From: Kitasatospora aureofaciens
GTDB lineage: Bacteria; Actinomycetota; Actinomycetes; Streptomycetales; Streptomycetaceae
NCBI GenBank assembly: GCA_000720845.1
Contig: JODU01000002.1
Coordinates: 186,001-250,000 of the forward strand
Reading direction: 5' to 3'
Length of the DNA stretch: 64,000 bases
Below are positions 50,179-58,986 of the stretch, one piece after another. The stretch's first letter is position 1, and each line of letters starts with the position of its first letter. Below the pieces are notes generated by a model. The model was not told the DNA's origin and did no database searches. It was given only the letters and a program-made list of their open reading frames with translations. A program made the translations under genes and the position numbers.

Positions 50179-51381
50179 TCAGCGCTCCAGGGCGCCGAGC
50201 GCCGTCAGCAGCCGGTCCACGTCCTCCGCGCTGCTGTACGGCGCGAGGCCGACGCGTACGCCGCCCTCGTCGCCGAGGCCCAGCCGGCGCGCGGCCTCCA
50301 CGGCGTAGAAGGAACCGGCCGGCGCGTCGATCCCCCGCTCGGCGAGCCGGCGGTAGACGTCGGCCGGGCGCAGGCCCGCCACGGTGAACAGCAGCGTCGG
50401 AGTGCGCCGCGCGGCCCGCGAGTACACGGTGATCCCGCCGAGGTCCGCGAGCCCTCGTTCGAGCCGCTCGCGCAGCACGTCCTCATGCGCCTCCAGCGTC
50501 GCGAAGGAGGCGACCAGCCGCTCCCGGCGAGAGCCCCGGGCCTCCGGGTCGAGCCCCGCCAGGAAGTCCACCGCCGCGCTCGTCCCGGCCAGCAACTCGT
50601 AGGGAAGGGTGCCCAGTTCGAACCGCTCGGGCACGGTGTCGGCGGACGGCAGCAGCTTGTCCGGGCGCAGCGACTCCAGCAGCTCGGCCCGGCCGCTCAG
50701 CACGCCCAGGTGCGGGCCGAGGAACTTGTACGGCGAGCACACCAGCGTGTCCGCGCCGGTCGCCGCCAGGTCCACCACGGCGTGTGAGGCGTAGTGCACC
50801 GCGTCGACGTGGAAGTGCGCCCCATTGGCGTGGACGAGGGACGCCAGCGCCGGCAGGTCCGGCATGGTCCCGATCAGGTTCGACGCGGCGGTCACCGCGA
50901 CCAGCCTGGTGCGCGGGCCCAGCACCGCCGCGAGGTGCTCGGACCGCAGCTCGCCCGTGGCCGGGTCGAAGTCCGCCCACCGCACGCGTGCCCCCGCCGC
51001 CTGTGCCGCCTGCACCCACGGCCGTATGTTCGAGTCGTGGTCGAGCCGGGTGACCACCACCTCGTCGCCCGGTCCCCAGCCCTTGGCCAGGGTCCGGGAC
51101 AGGTCGTAGACGAGCTGGGTGGCGCTGCGCCCGAAGACGACCGTCCCCGGCGTGGTGCCGAGGAGGTCGGCGAGGGCGGACCGGGCCTCCTCGACGATCC
51201 GGTCCGCGTTGCGCTCGCCCTCGGTGTTGCGCCCCCGGTTGGCGAGCGGGGCGGTCAGCGCCGCCGCGATCGCGTCGATCACCGGCTGCGGGGTCTGCGT
51301 ACCGCCCGGCGCGTCGAACCGCGCGGTACCGGACTTCAGGGCGGGCACGTGCGCGCGGATCGCGGCGACGTCGAGGGCCAT
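50179..51381 (-). CDS. Class V aminotransferase / cysteine-desulfurase-like protein
   Basis: A 400-residue PLP enzyme of fold type I. The Schiff-base lysine is Lys219 in CSPYKFLGPHLG, with the PLP-stacking region HVDAVHYASH and the PLP-binding Asp193. It starts VAAIRAHVPALKSGTARFDAPGGTQTP, as in the cysteine-desulfurase-like family (VC1184 type), which lacks the long active-site Cys loop of SufS. The reaction may not be desulfuration. ATG 51381 follows a weak GGAG. Confidence 0.88.
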   Translation of the reverse strand: MALDVAAIRAHVPALKSGTARFDAPGGTQTPQPVIDAIAAALTAPLANRGRNTEGERNADRIVEEARSALADLLGTTPGTVVFGRSATQLVYDLSRTLAKGWGPGDEVVVTRLDHDSNIRPWVQAAQAAGARVRWADFDPATGELRSEHLAAVLGPRTRLVAVTAASNLIGTMPDLPALASLVHANGAHFHVDAVHYASHAVVDLAATGADTLVCSPYKFLGPHLGVLSGRAELLESLRPDKLLPSADTVPERFELGTLPYELLAGTSAAVDFLAGLDPEARGSRRERLVASFATLEAHEDVLRERLERGLADLGGITVYSRAARRTPTLLFTVAGLRPADVYRRLAERGIDAPAGSFYAVEAARRLGLGDEGGVRVGLAPYSSAEDVDRLLTALGALER

Positions 51382-51514
51382 GCTTCAACTCCAGGGTCGT
51401 GGGGCCGGGCGGACGGGGATGGTCGTCAGGCGATGCGGTCCTTCGGCCGGGGCGGCAGACAGGTGGTACGGCTGGGCCGCACCCCGAGCCGCACCTGCGA
51501 CTCCAGCCACATGA

Positions 51515-51759
51515 TCGCAGCCCCCGGGGGTCCACGACAGGGACGAAGGGGCCCTCGGCGCCGAGCACGCCCACCTGCTCACCACTCTGCGGGTCTTCCT
51601 CGAGCACGGCGGCTCCGCCGCCACCGCCCGCGCCCTCGGCCTCCACAGCAACACCGTGGCCGCCCGGCTGCGTCAGGTCCGCGCACGGCTCGGCGTCCCC
51701 CTCTGGACGACCCCAGCGACCGCCTCGCCCTCCAGATGGCCTGCCGTGCCCTGACCTGA
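51515..51759 (+). pseudogene. Frameshifted C-terminal remnant of a PucR-family regulator
   Basis: The frame from 51515 reads HLLTTLRVFLEHGGS then ATARALGLHSNTVAARLRQVRARLGVPL, the HTH_30 end of PucR/CdaR regulators. At about 51700-51704 the frame shifts: the continuation LDDPSDRLALQMACRALT-stop is found two bases over, consistent with an extra CT in CCCCTCTGG. A stop (TGA 51512) closes the frame upstream and the large N-terminal part is absent. It lies in the 392-bp gap between the aminotransferase and DUF3533-like genes. Confidence 0.75.
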
Positions 51760-51773
51760 GCACCGGCGGGCCC

Positions 51774-52847
51774 TCAGGACGCGGCGGCCTCCGGTGCGGC
51801 CTCCGGCGGCTCCTTCTCCCGTCCGCCGGGATGCCGGTGCCGCCAGACCCAGAAGACCGTGCAGGACAGCAGCGCCCACCCGCCCAGCACCAGGAACGGG
51901 AACGCGTGCTGGTGGCCCTGGAAGTACACCGCGGTGTGCTGGGCGTTGACCGAGGCGCCGGGCGGCAGCCACCGGCCGATCACCCCCAGCGGCGACGGCA
52001 GCAGCGGCCAGGACACCGCGCCGCCCGAGGAGGGATTGCCGATGATCACCATCAGGCCCCAGGTCGGCAGCATCGCCCAGCGGCCGAACAGGGTGTTGAA
52101 CATGGTGAAGACCATGCCGGACACGAACATCGTGAGCGCCAGGATCAGCCACGACTCGGCGAACGGCAGGTCCACCGCGCCCAGCAGCCAGTCCACCGCG
52201 GCCGCGATGACGAACCCGCCGAGCAGCGCGTAGGCCACCGTGAACAGGATGCGCTCCAGCGGGGTGAGCGCCCGCGCGTGCACGCTCAGCTGGATCGCCC
52301 CGACGAAGCCGATGATCACGGCGGCCAGGGAGATGTAGAAGATCGCCAGCCCGCGCGGGTCACCCTGTTGCAAGGGGTTGACGTCCCGGACGGTGACCTG
52401 GACGCCGAGCTTCTTCCCGACGGCCGGCGCCGTTTGCGCGAGCAGCTCGGCGACCGACGCCCCGGACGCGCCGGACACGTCGAGGGCGGCGTACCGCCCG
52501 TCGTCGCGCAGCTCGAAGACCGCGAAGACCTCCTGCTGCTCGATCGCCGAGCGGGCCGCGGCGCGGGTCTCGTAGGGATGCACCCGCACCGAGGTGTCCA
52601 GCGCCTGTTCCAGACCGCGCAGGAAGGCCTGGCCGCCCGCCTTCTCGTAGGAGCCGACCACGGCCGTGGGGATCAGACGGGGGGTCGGGTTCGCCATCGA
52701 GTAGGTGTACGAGCCCGCGAAGAGGCCCGCCGCTGCGGCGAGGATCAGCACCAGCACGGTGGCGGGCCAGAACGGCGATTGCCGGAACGCGGACCACCGC
52801 CCGCGCACCGGCGGGCCGCCGCCGGCGTCCTGTGACGTGTGCGCCAT
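51774..52847 (-). CDS. DUF3533/YhgE-Pip-like membrane protein
   Basis: A 357-residue membrane protein with one N-terminal helix, a soluble extracytoplasmic part of about 150 residues (TAVVGSYEKAGGQAFLRGLEQAL through LLAQTAPAVGKKLGVQVTVRDV), then five helices and a charged tail. The plan fits the DUF3533/ABC-2-like exporters (SNG1-type), with no ATPase. ATG 52847 is 12 bp after the Dps stop and it is probably in the same transcript. Its role is unknown; a stress or drug-efflux link is only suggested by the neighbour. Confidence 0.8.
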   Translation of the reverse strand: MAHTSQDAGGGPPVRGRWSAFRQSPFWPATVLVLILAAAAGLFAGSYTYSMANPTPRLIPTAVVGSYEKAGGQAFLRGLEQALDTSVRVHPYETRAAARSAIEQQEVFAVFELRDDGRYAALDVSGASGASVAELLAQTAPAVGKKLGVQVTVRDVNPLQQGDPRGLAIFYISLAAVIIGFVGAIQLSVHARALTPLERILFTVAYALLGGFVIAAAVDWLLGAVDLPFAESWLILALTMFVSGMVFTMFNTLFGRWAMLPTWGLMVIIGNPSSGGAVSWPLLPSPLGVIGRWLPPGASVNAQHTAVYFQGHQHAFPFLVLGGWALLSCTVFWVWRHRHPGGREKEPPEAAPEAAAS

Positions 52848-52858
52848 GTCCGGCGGGG

Positions 52859-53461
52859 TCAGGCGTGGACCAGCGGCGTGTCCACGAGGTGTTCCGCCAC
52901 GAACCACGCCTGGAGTTCGTTGGTGCGCACGACCTCGGAGACCAGCAGGTCGTTGGTGCCGTCGTCGCCGTACTCCTGGGTGCGGGCCGCCGCGTCGTGG
53001 CACTCCGTCAGGATCAGCTCGTGCGCCTCCAGCAGCCGCGAGAGCATCGACGGCACCTCCTCCACCCCGTCCGGCGGGCGCGGCACGGTGGTGATCTCGG
53101 CGACGTGCCGGGGATCGCCCACCGCGACGCCGCCGAGCGTCTGGACGCGTTCGGCGACGGTGTCGATCAGTTCCAGCTGCTCGCCCGCGTGCTTGTCCAG
53201 CAGCAGGTGCAGTTGGTAGAACGTCGCTCCGCGCATCAGCCAGTGGTACTTCTTGTACAGGTCGTGCAGGATCCGGGTGTCCGCCAGGACCTTGTTGAGC
53301 CGCTGGCAGGAGTAGAGCCGGGTCTCCATGGTCAGGGCCACGGGGAACTGCTTGACGGTGCCGAACTCCTGAATGGTCCGGCCCTTCTGGTGCAGCCAGG
53401 GCTGGCTGCCGTCCGACCGCTGCTCCGCGGTCGACGAGGGCTTCGGCTTCGGGGAACTCAC
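52859..53461 (-). CDS. Dps-family ferritin-like protein
   Basis: A 200-residue Dps-like protein, longer than E. coli Dps at its N terminus by about 30 residues of a polar tail (VSSPKPKPSSTAEQRSDG). The ferroxidase signature is HDLYKKYHWLMRGATFYQLHLLLDKHAGEQLELID, followed by DTVAERVQTLGG. It forms a dodecamer that oxidises and stores iron and may bind DNA. The start is GTG 53461 with GAAGGAG 8 nt upstream. Confidence 0.92.
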   Translation of the reverse strand: MSSPKPKPSSTAEQRSDGSQPWLHQKGRTIQEFGTVKQFPVALTMETRLYSCQRLNKVLADTRILHDLYKKYHWLMRGATFYQLHLLLDKHAGEQLELIDTVAERVQTLGGVAVGDPRHVAEITTVPRPPDGVEEVPSMLSRLLEAHELILTECHDAAARTQEYGDDGTNDLLVSEVVRTNELQAWFVAEHLVDTPLVHA

Positions 53462-53611
53462 GCCGGGACTCCTTCCGGAGAGGTCTGAAGGGTGGGCCGC
53501 CGCGATACCGCCGGCCCCGGTCCCCCCGCGACAGTCGACCAGCCGCGGGCCCGCCCCGCAAACGGTGGGGGTTGTCCGGGCCATCGCTGCGCGCTTATGG
53601 TCGGCCTCGCG

Positions 53612-53625
53612 TGAAAGCGCTTGCT
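53612..53625. promoter_or_regulatory. LacI-like box TGAAAGCGCTTGCT
   Basis: This fits the consensus TGNAANCGNTTNCA at all but one position and lies 45 bp upstream of the Gfo/Idh/MocA gene. Twelve bases are shared with 16092-16103. Confidence 0.55.
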
Positions 53626-53670
53626 ACCCGACGTGCGCGTGCCGCGGCGTCGCTGTCCGAGGAGGACCGC

Positions 53671-54786
53671 ATGTCCCCACGTCCCGCCCGCCGCCGGGTC
53701 GCCGTGGTCGGCACCGGTGCCATCGTCACCGGCAGTCACCTGCCCGCCCTCGCCGCCCACGCCGACCGCACCGAACTGGTCGCCGCCGTCGACGTGGACC
53801 CCGCGCGGCTCGCCGCCTTCCGCGCGCGGGTGCCCGGCGACGTCGCGGGATACGCGTCCACGGGCGCCATGCTGGACGCCGTACGCCCCGACCTGGTCCT
53901 GGTCGGCACACCGCCGTCGCTGCACCGGGAGCAGACGGTGGCCGCGCTCGAGGCGGGCGCGTGGGTGCTGTGCGAGAAGCCGCTGTGCCTCTCCCTCGCC
54001 GAGTACGACGACATCGCGGCGGCCGAGGAGGCGTCCGGGGCGTACGCGTCCGTGATCTTCCAGCACCGGTACGGCTCCGGCGCCTCGCACGCCCGCGAAC
54101 TGATCACGAGCGGCGAACTGGGCGCCCCGCTGGTCGCCCACTGCCAGACGACCTGGCACCGCGACGCCGCCTACTACGCGGTGCCGTGGCGTGGACGCTG
54201 GTCCACCGAGGGCGGCGGCCCGACCATGGGCCACGGCATCCACCAGTACGACCTGCTGCTGCACCTGCTCGGCCCCTGGGCGGAGATCCGGGCCATGGCC
54301 TCGCGCCTGGTGCACGCCACCGAGAGCGAGGACGTCTCCACCGCCCTGGTGCGCTTCGAGAGCGGCGCCCTCGCCACCGTCGTCAACAGCGTGCTCTCCC
54401 CGGACGAGATGAGCCGCCTGCGCGTCGACTGCGCCGACGCGACGGTCGAGTTGACACACCTTTACGGGCACCGCAACGACGACTGGGCCTACACCCCGGC
54501 CCGGCACGTCTCGCCCGAGCGTGCCGCCGCCTGGCGTACCCCGGGCGCCGACGTGCCCAGCTCCCACACGGCGCAGCTCGGCGCCGTACTGGATGCCTGG
54601 GAAGCCGGGGCCCGCCCGCCCGGCAGTGGCCCAGAGGCCCGCGCCACGCTGGAGTTCGCCGCGGCCCTGTACAAGGCGGCGTTCACCGGACGGCCGGTGC
54701 GCGCCGGCGAGATCGCCGCCGGTGACCCCTTCTACTCCGCGATGCACGGCGACCACCCCGGATGGGCCCCCGGGGAGTGCGCGTAA
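53671..54786 (+). CDS. Gfo/Idh/MocA family oxidoreductase
   Basis: A 371-residue NAD(P)-dependent sugar or inositol dehydrogenase. The Rossmann motif is VAVVGTGAIVTGSHLPAL near the N terminus, the sugar-binding EKP is in GAWVLCEKPLCLSLAEYDD, and the catalytic His lies in GGGPTMGHGIHQYDLLLHLLG. ATG 53671 follows GAGGAGGA. A LacI-like box upstream suggests control by a distant sugar regulator; no other sugar gene is adjacent. Confidence 0.92.
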   Translation: MSPRPARRRVAVVGTGAIVTGSHLPALAAHADRTELVAAVDVDPARLAAFRARVPGDVAGYASTGAMLDAVRPDLVLVGTPPSLHREQTVAALEAGAWVLCEKPLCLSLAEYDDIAAAEEASGAYASVIFQHRYGSGASHARELITSGELGAPLVAHCQTTWHRDAAYYAVPWRGRWSTEGGGPTMGHGIHQYDLLLHLLGPWAEIRAMASRLVHATESEDVSTALVRFESGALATVVNSVLSPDEMSRLRVDCADATVELTHLYGHRNDDWAYTPARHVSPERAAAWRTPGADVPSSHTAQLGAVLDAWEAGARPPGSGPEARATLEFAAALYKAAFTGRPVRAGEIAAGDPFYSAMHGDHPGWAPGECA

Positions 54787-54916
54787 GGCGTCACGAATCC
54801 TGGGTGTTCACTGCGAGTTGGGCCGCCGGAGGTGTCAACGGGTGGCGGAGATGCGCATCCTCTTGACATGAACCTGCGGTCCGAGGGGCGGACCGCGTCC
54901 TCATGGAGGTGTGGGA

Positions 54917-55369
54917 ATGCGCCGCAGACTCGCCACCGGACTCACCACCGCGGTCCTGGCCGTGACCACCGTCGTCGCCACCACCACGGCCGCCGACGCC
55001 GCTCCCGCCGACAAGGCCCAGGTACTCGCGAGCTGGACCCAGACCAGCGCCTCCAGCTACCACGCCTGGACCGCCGCACGGGCGAACAGGTCCGCCTGGT
55101 CCGCCTACGGATTCGACTGGACCACCGACTACTGCTCCTCCTCGCCGGACAACCCGTTCGGCTTCCCCTTCAGCACCTCCTGCGCGCGGCACGACTTCGG
55201 CTACCGCAACTACAAGGACGCGGGCACCTTCAGCGCCAACAAGTCCCGTCTCGACAGCGCCTTCTACGAGGACCTCAAGCGCGTCTGCGCCGGTTACGGC
55301 GGTGCCACCAGGACCGCCTGCAACAGCACCGCCTGGACGTACTACCAGGCCGTGAAGGCGTTCGGCTGA
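54917..55369 (+). CDS. Secreted prokaryotic phospholipase A2
   Basis: A 150-residue exported enzyme with a signal peptide cleaved near ADAAPADK. The catalytic pair His92-Asp93 in TSCARHDFGYRNYKD is the PLA2 signature; four cysteines (Cys73, Cys89 and two later ones in VCAGYG and TACNST) fit the two disulfides of Streptomyces PLA2. It releases fatty acids from the sn-2 position of phospholipids outside the cell and usually needs calcium. ATG 54917 follows GGAGG. Its 3' end overlaps the convergent PAP2 gene. Confidence 0.93.
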   Translation: MRRRLATGLTTAVLAVTTVVATTTAADAAPADKAQVLASWTQTSASSYHAWTAARANRSAWSAYGFDWTTDYCSSSPDNPFGFPFSTSCARHDFGYRNYKDAGTFSANKSRLDSAFYEDLKRVCAGYGGATRTACNSTAWTYYQAVKAFG

Positions 55370-55998
55370 CGAACCCGGGCCGGTGCCGCCACCGCCAGCG
55401 CGGCGGCGGCACTGGCGATGCCCAGGACGGCGCCGGCGGCGACGTCACCGGGATAGTGCACGCCGGTGTGGACCCGGGAGTAGCCGACGGCGCCCGCCAG
55501 CGCGCCGAGCGGCACGGCGGCCTCGGGAAGGACGACGCCGACGGCCGTGGCGAACGCGACCGCCGCGGCCGTGTGGCCCGACGGGAACGACGCCGACGCG
55601 GGCATGGGCACATACCGGTCCACCGTCACCCGCGCGGCCTCCCGGTCCGGACGCGCGCGGTGCACCAGACGTTTGCCCAGCAGGTTCGTCGCGGCCGACG
55701 CGACGGCGACCGCCCCCACGCCGACCAGGGCCGCCCGCCGTGCCCGCGCACCGCTCAGCGCGAGCGCGGCGGCGATCCCGAGCGAGATCTTCGAATGGTC
55801 GGCGGCGTGGGACAGGCGCCGCAGTGCCCGGTCGAGCGTGGGCGTGGACGTGGCGGCCACCGCCGCGTACAGCGCGCCGTCCACGGCACGCAGTTCCCGG
55901 AGCACGGCCGCGAGGGCGCGCTGGGGCGCGGACCTTGGGCCGGGAGGCGGCCCGAGCGGGCCACCGGTGCCGTCGTCGGCGTGGGTCGGCTCGGTCAT
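55342..55998 (-). CDS. PAP2 superfamily phosphatase
   Basis: A 218-residue membrane phosphatase, different in sequence from the PAP2 at 2.1-2.8 kb. Motifs are KRLVHRARP (motif 1), FPSGHTAAAVAFA (motif 2) and SRVHTGVHYPGDV (motif 3). The N-terminal 25 residues are polar. ATG 55998 follows GGAG. Its last 28 bp overlap the phospholipase A2 gene on the other strand. It may act on polyprenyl pyrophosphates or on phosphatidic acid. Confidence 0.9.
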   Translation of the reverse strand: MTEPTHADDGTGGPLGPPPGPRSAPQRALAAVLRELRAVDGALYAAVAATSTPTLDRALRRLSHAADHSKISLGIAAALALSGARARRAALVGVGAVAVASAATNLLGKRLVHRARPDREAARVTVDRYVPMPASASFPSGHTAAAVAFATAVGVVLPEAAVPLGALAGAVGYSRVHTGVHYPGDVAAGAVLGIASAAAALAVAAPARVRQPNAFTAW

Positions 55999-56150
55999 GG
56001 GCTCCAGCTCCGTGGCGAGACGGGACCCGCACCATGCTGGTCGGCCGCGGACCCGGCGGCGCGTGGGCGGGGCCCGTCCGGGGGACGCCGGGACGGAGCG
56101 GGGCCCCGCGGCGGTGGTGGCGGATCGGCCCGGCCGGGGCCGCGCACCGG

Positions 56151-56191
56151 CGGGCCGCCGGCCGACCCTCGCGGAGTCGGCCGGCGGCCCG
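56151..56191. terminator. Terminator after copA
   Basis: A perfect 16-bp stem CGGGCCGCCGGCCGAC / GTCGGCCGGCGGCCCG with a 9-nt loop, 20 bp past the copA stop. Confidence 0.85.
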
Positions 56192-56210
56192 GTGCGGCGG
56201 CGGTGGTGGG

Positions 56211-58472
56211 TCAGGTCGCGGCCTTGAAGCCGCGCAGACGCAGGCTGTTGCCGACGACGAAGACGGAGGAGAAGGCCATGGCGGCTCCGGCGATCATCGG
56301 GTTGAGGAGTCCGGCGGCGGCGAGTGGCAGGGCGGCGATGTTGTAGGCGAAGGCCCAGAAGAGGTTGGACTTGATGGTGCCGAGCGTCTTGCGGGCGAGG
56401 CGGATGGCGTCGGCGGCGGCACGCAGGTCGCCGCGGACGAGGGTGAGGTCGCCGGCTTCGATGGCGGCGTCGGTGCCGGTGCCCATGGCCAGGCCCAGGT
56501 CGGCCTGGGCGAGTGCGGCGGCGTCGTTGACACCGTCGCCGACCATCGCCACCGAACGCCCCTCGCCCTGGAGGCGCTTGACGACGGCGACCTTGTCCTC
56601 GGGCATGACCTCGGCGATGACGTGCTCGGCAGCGATGCCGACCTCCGCCGCCACCGCCTCGGCGACGGCCCGGTTGTCCCCGGTGAGGAGGACCGGGGTC
56701 AGGCCCAGCGCGCGCAGCCGGGTGATGGCCTCGGCGCTGGTGTCCTTGACCGCGTCGGCGACCTCCAGGACGGCCCGGGCCTCGCCGTCCCAGGCGACGG
56801 CGATCGCGGTGCGGCCCGCGGCCTCCGCCTCGGCCTTCGCACGGGCCAGGCCGGCGGGCAGTTCCATGGCCCACTCGGCGAGCAGCTTCTCCCGGCCCAC
56901 CAGGACGGCGTGGCCCTCGACGACACCCTGGACGCCGAGACCGGGCACGTTGGCGAAGTCCTCCGGGGCGGGCAGGGCGCCCACCTGTCCGGCGGCGCCC
57001 GCGGCCACCGCCTGCGCGATCGGATGCTCCGAGGCATGCTCCAACGCGCCTGCCAGCCGCAGGACTTCGGCCTGATCTGTGCCGTCGGCGGTGTGCACGG
57101 CGAGCAGGGTCATGCGGCCGGTGGTGACGGTGCCGGTCTTGTCCAGGACGATGGTGTCGACCTTGCGGGTGGACTCCAGCACCTCGGGCCCCTTGATGAG
57201 GATGCCGAGCTGGGCGCCGCGCCCGGTGCCGACCATCAGCGCGGTCGGGGTGGCCAGCCCCAGCGCGCAGGGGCAGGCGATGATCAGGACCGCCACGGCG
57301 GCGGTGAACGCGGCCGTCGGTCCCGAGCCGTTGCCGATCCAGAAGCCGAGGGTGGCCAGCGCGAGGGCGATCACGACGGGGACGAAGACGCCGGAGACGC
57401 GGTCGGCGAGCCGCTGGGCCGCGGCCTTGCCGTTCTGCGCGTCCTCCACCAGCCGCGCCATCCGCGCCAGCTGCGTGTCCGCGCCGACCCGGGTCGCCTC
57501 GACCACGAGCCGGCCCCCCGCGTTCACCGTCGCCCCGGTGACCGCGTCGCCCGCCTGGACCTCGACCGGCACGGACTCGCCGGTGAGCATCGACGCGTCG
57601 ACGGCGGAGGTGCCCTCGACGACCGTGCCGTCGGTGGCGATCTTCTCGCCGGGGCGGACCAGGAACCGGTCCCCGGCCCTCAGCTCGGCGACCGGGATCT
57701 GCTCCTCACGGCCGCCCCGCAGGACCGTGACGTTCTTGGCGCCCAGTTCCAGCAGGGCCTTCAGCGCGGCACCGGCCTTGCGCTTGGAACGTGCCTCGAA
57801 GTAGCGCCCGGCGAGGATGAACGCGGTCACCCCGGCCGCGGCCTCCAGGTAGATGTTGCCCGAGCCGTCGCCACGGGCGATCGTCAGCTCGAAGGGGTGG
57901 GTCATGCCGGGCGTGCCCGCGCTGCCGAGGAACAGCGCCCACAGCGACCACAGGAACGCCGCCGACGTGCCCACCGAGATCAGGGTGTCCATGGTGGCCG
58001 CGCCGTGCCGGGCATTGGTGAACGCGGCCTTGTGGAAGGGCCAGGCCGCGTACGTCACCACGGGCGCCGCCAGCGTCAGCGACAGCCACTGCCAGTACGT
58101 GAACTGCAGCGCCGGGACCATCGCCATCGCGATCACCGGGACCGCCAGCACCACTGCCGTCACCAGCCGCTCCCGCAGCGGCCGCAGCTCGTCCACGGCC
58201 CCGGAGCCCCCGGGCCCGGAACCGGCCTCGGCACGCACCGGCTCGGGCTCGCGGGCCGTGTACCCGGTCGCCTCGACCGTGGCGATCAGCTCCGGGACGG
58301 ACACGTCGGCGGCATAGCTGACCTTCGCCTTCTCCGTGGCGTAGTTGACGGTGGCGGTGACCCCCTCCATCCGGTTCAGCTTCTTCTCGATCCGGGCGGC
58401 ACACGAGGCACAGGTCATGCCGCCGATGGCGAGTTCCACCTCGGCTGGTGCGCTGGTCGTACTGGTGGTCAT
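56211..58472 (-). CDS. copA: Copper-exporting P-type ATPase
   Basis: A 753-residue P1B-type ATPase that pumps Cu(I) out of the cell. It has one N-terminal heavy-metal domain with GMTCASC (Cys21, Cys24), the CPC motif in the sixth helix (IIACPCALG), the phosphorylation site DKTGTVTTG and the hinge MVGDGVNDAAALAQADLG; HP in EHASEHPIAQ. ATG 58472 follows a weak SD. The copper chaperone lies 77 bp upstream and both share the CsoR-box promoter. Confidence 0.97.
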   Translation of the reverse strand: MTTSTTSAPAEVELAIGGMTCASCAARIEKKLNRMEGVTATVNYATEKAKVSYAADVSVPELIATVEATGYTAREPEPVRAEAGSGPGGSGAVDELRPLRERLVTAVVLAVPVIAMAMVPALQFTYWQWLSLTLAAPVVTYAAWPFHKAAFTNARHGAATMDTLISVGTSAAFLWSLWALFLGSAGTPGMTHPFELTIARGDGSGNIYLEAAAGVTAFILAGRYFEARSKRKAGAALKALLELGAKNVTVLRGGREEQIPVAELRAGDRFLVRPGEKIATDGTVVEGTSAVDASMLTGESVPVEVQAGDAVTGATVNAGGRLVVEATRVGADTQLARMARLVEDAQNGKAAAQRLADRVSGVFVPVVIALALATLGFWIGNGSGPTAAFTAAVAVLIIACPCALGLATPTALMVGTGRGAQLGILIKGPEVLESTRKVDTIVLDKTGTVTTGRMTLLAVHTADGTDQAEVLRLAGALEHASEHPIAQAVAAGAAGQVGALPAPEDFANVPGLGVQGVVEGHAVLVGREKLLAEWAMELPAGLARAKAEAEAAGRTAIAVAWDGEARAVLEVADAVKDTSAEAITRLRALGLTPVLLTGDNRAVAEAVAAEVGIAAEHVIAEVMPEDKVAVVKRLQGEGRSVAMVGDGVNDAAALAQADLGLAMGTGTDAAIEAGDLTLVRGDLRAAADAIRLARKTLGTIKSNLFWAFAYNIAALPLAAAGLLNPMIAGAAMAFSSVFVVGNSLRLRGFKAAT

Positions 58473-58549
58473 GGCTGCTCCTGACGCGGGGTCGTCGGCC
58501 GGGACCCGGCGTCGCGGGTCCCGGCGGTGCGGTGGGGGAGTGCGGTCGG

Positions 58550-58795
58550 TCAGACCCGGCCGGTCAGCTCGTAGCCGGCCTCGTCGACCACCTCGGCGAC
58601 CGCGGCGTCGTCCGGCTCGGCCGCGGCGGTGACGGTGACCCGGCCGGTGTCGAGCTGGACGTCGACACCGGTGACACCGTCCAGCTCGCCGATCACCCGG
58701 GTGAGCGTCGCGCTGCAGTGACCACAGGTCATGCCGGCGACGGCGTAGGTGGTGATGACGGGGGAGACGGCGGGGGTGGTGACGTTCGAGGACAT
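58550..58795 (-). CDS. copZ: Copper chaperone, heavy-metal-associated domain
   Basis: An 81-residue protein made of one HMA domain with the Cu(I) site MTCGHC in AVAGMTCGHCSATLTRVIGEL. It hands copper to CopA. A leading tail of about 18 Thr/Val/Pro-rich residues precedes the domain. ATG 58795 follows GGAGGAAG. Transcription starts from the CsoR-box promoter. Confidence 0.95.
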   Translation of the reverse strand: MSSNVTTPAVSPVITTYAVAGMTCGHCSATLTRVIGELDGVTGVDVQLDTGRVTVTAAAEPDDAAVAEVVDEAGYELTGRV

Positions 58796-58856
58796 GACTT
58801 CCTCCGGAGGTCGTGAGACGAATACGGGGCGGGGGTATCCGCCCGATGCGGTTCCA

Positions 58857-58885
58857 TGTATACCCCTGGGGGGTACACGAAGCAA
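58857..58885 (-). promoter_or_regulatory. copZA promoter with CsoR box
   Basis: On the minus strand TTGCTT (58880-58885) and TATACA (58857-58862) are 17 bp apart. The spacer holds the CsoR-type palindrome TACCCCTGGGGGGTA (58861-58875). CsoR repressors leave the DNA upon binding Cu(I), so the operon should be copper-induced. No csoR gene is in the window. Confidence 0.8.
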
Positions 58886-58898
58886 GTGCCTCCACGGC

Positions 58899-58926
58899 TT
58901 GACTGAGTACCCCCTAGGGGTATGGT
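58899..58926 (+). promoter_or_regulatory. Promoter of His-rich protein gene with CsoR box
   Basis: TTGACT (58899-58904) and TATGGT (58921-58926) are 16 bp apart and enclose the perfect palindrome TACCCCCTAGGGGTA (58908-58922), a canonical CsoR box. It makes the divergent gene copper-responsive too. Confidence 0.8.
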
Positions 58927-58986
58927 GAAGTGCATGGAGGGGCCTCCGCGTGACCCGGAGCCCCGTAATCCGAGGAGACGACCGTC

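Noticed and set aside
50179..51381. Calling the class V aminotransferase SufS/IscS
   Set aside because: There are no sulfur-assembly neighbours and the catalytic Cys loop could not be identified.
58832..58848. A third CsoR box at ATACGGGGCGGGGGTAT
   Set aside because: The left half has a G-run where a C-run is needed, so it is not palindromic in the required way.
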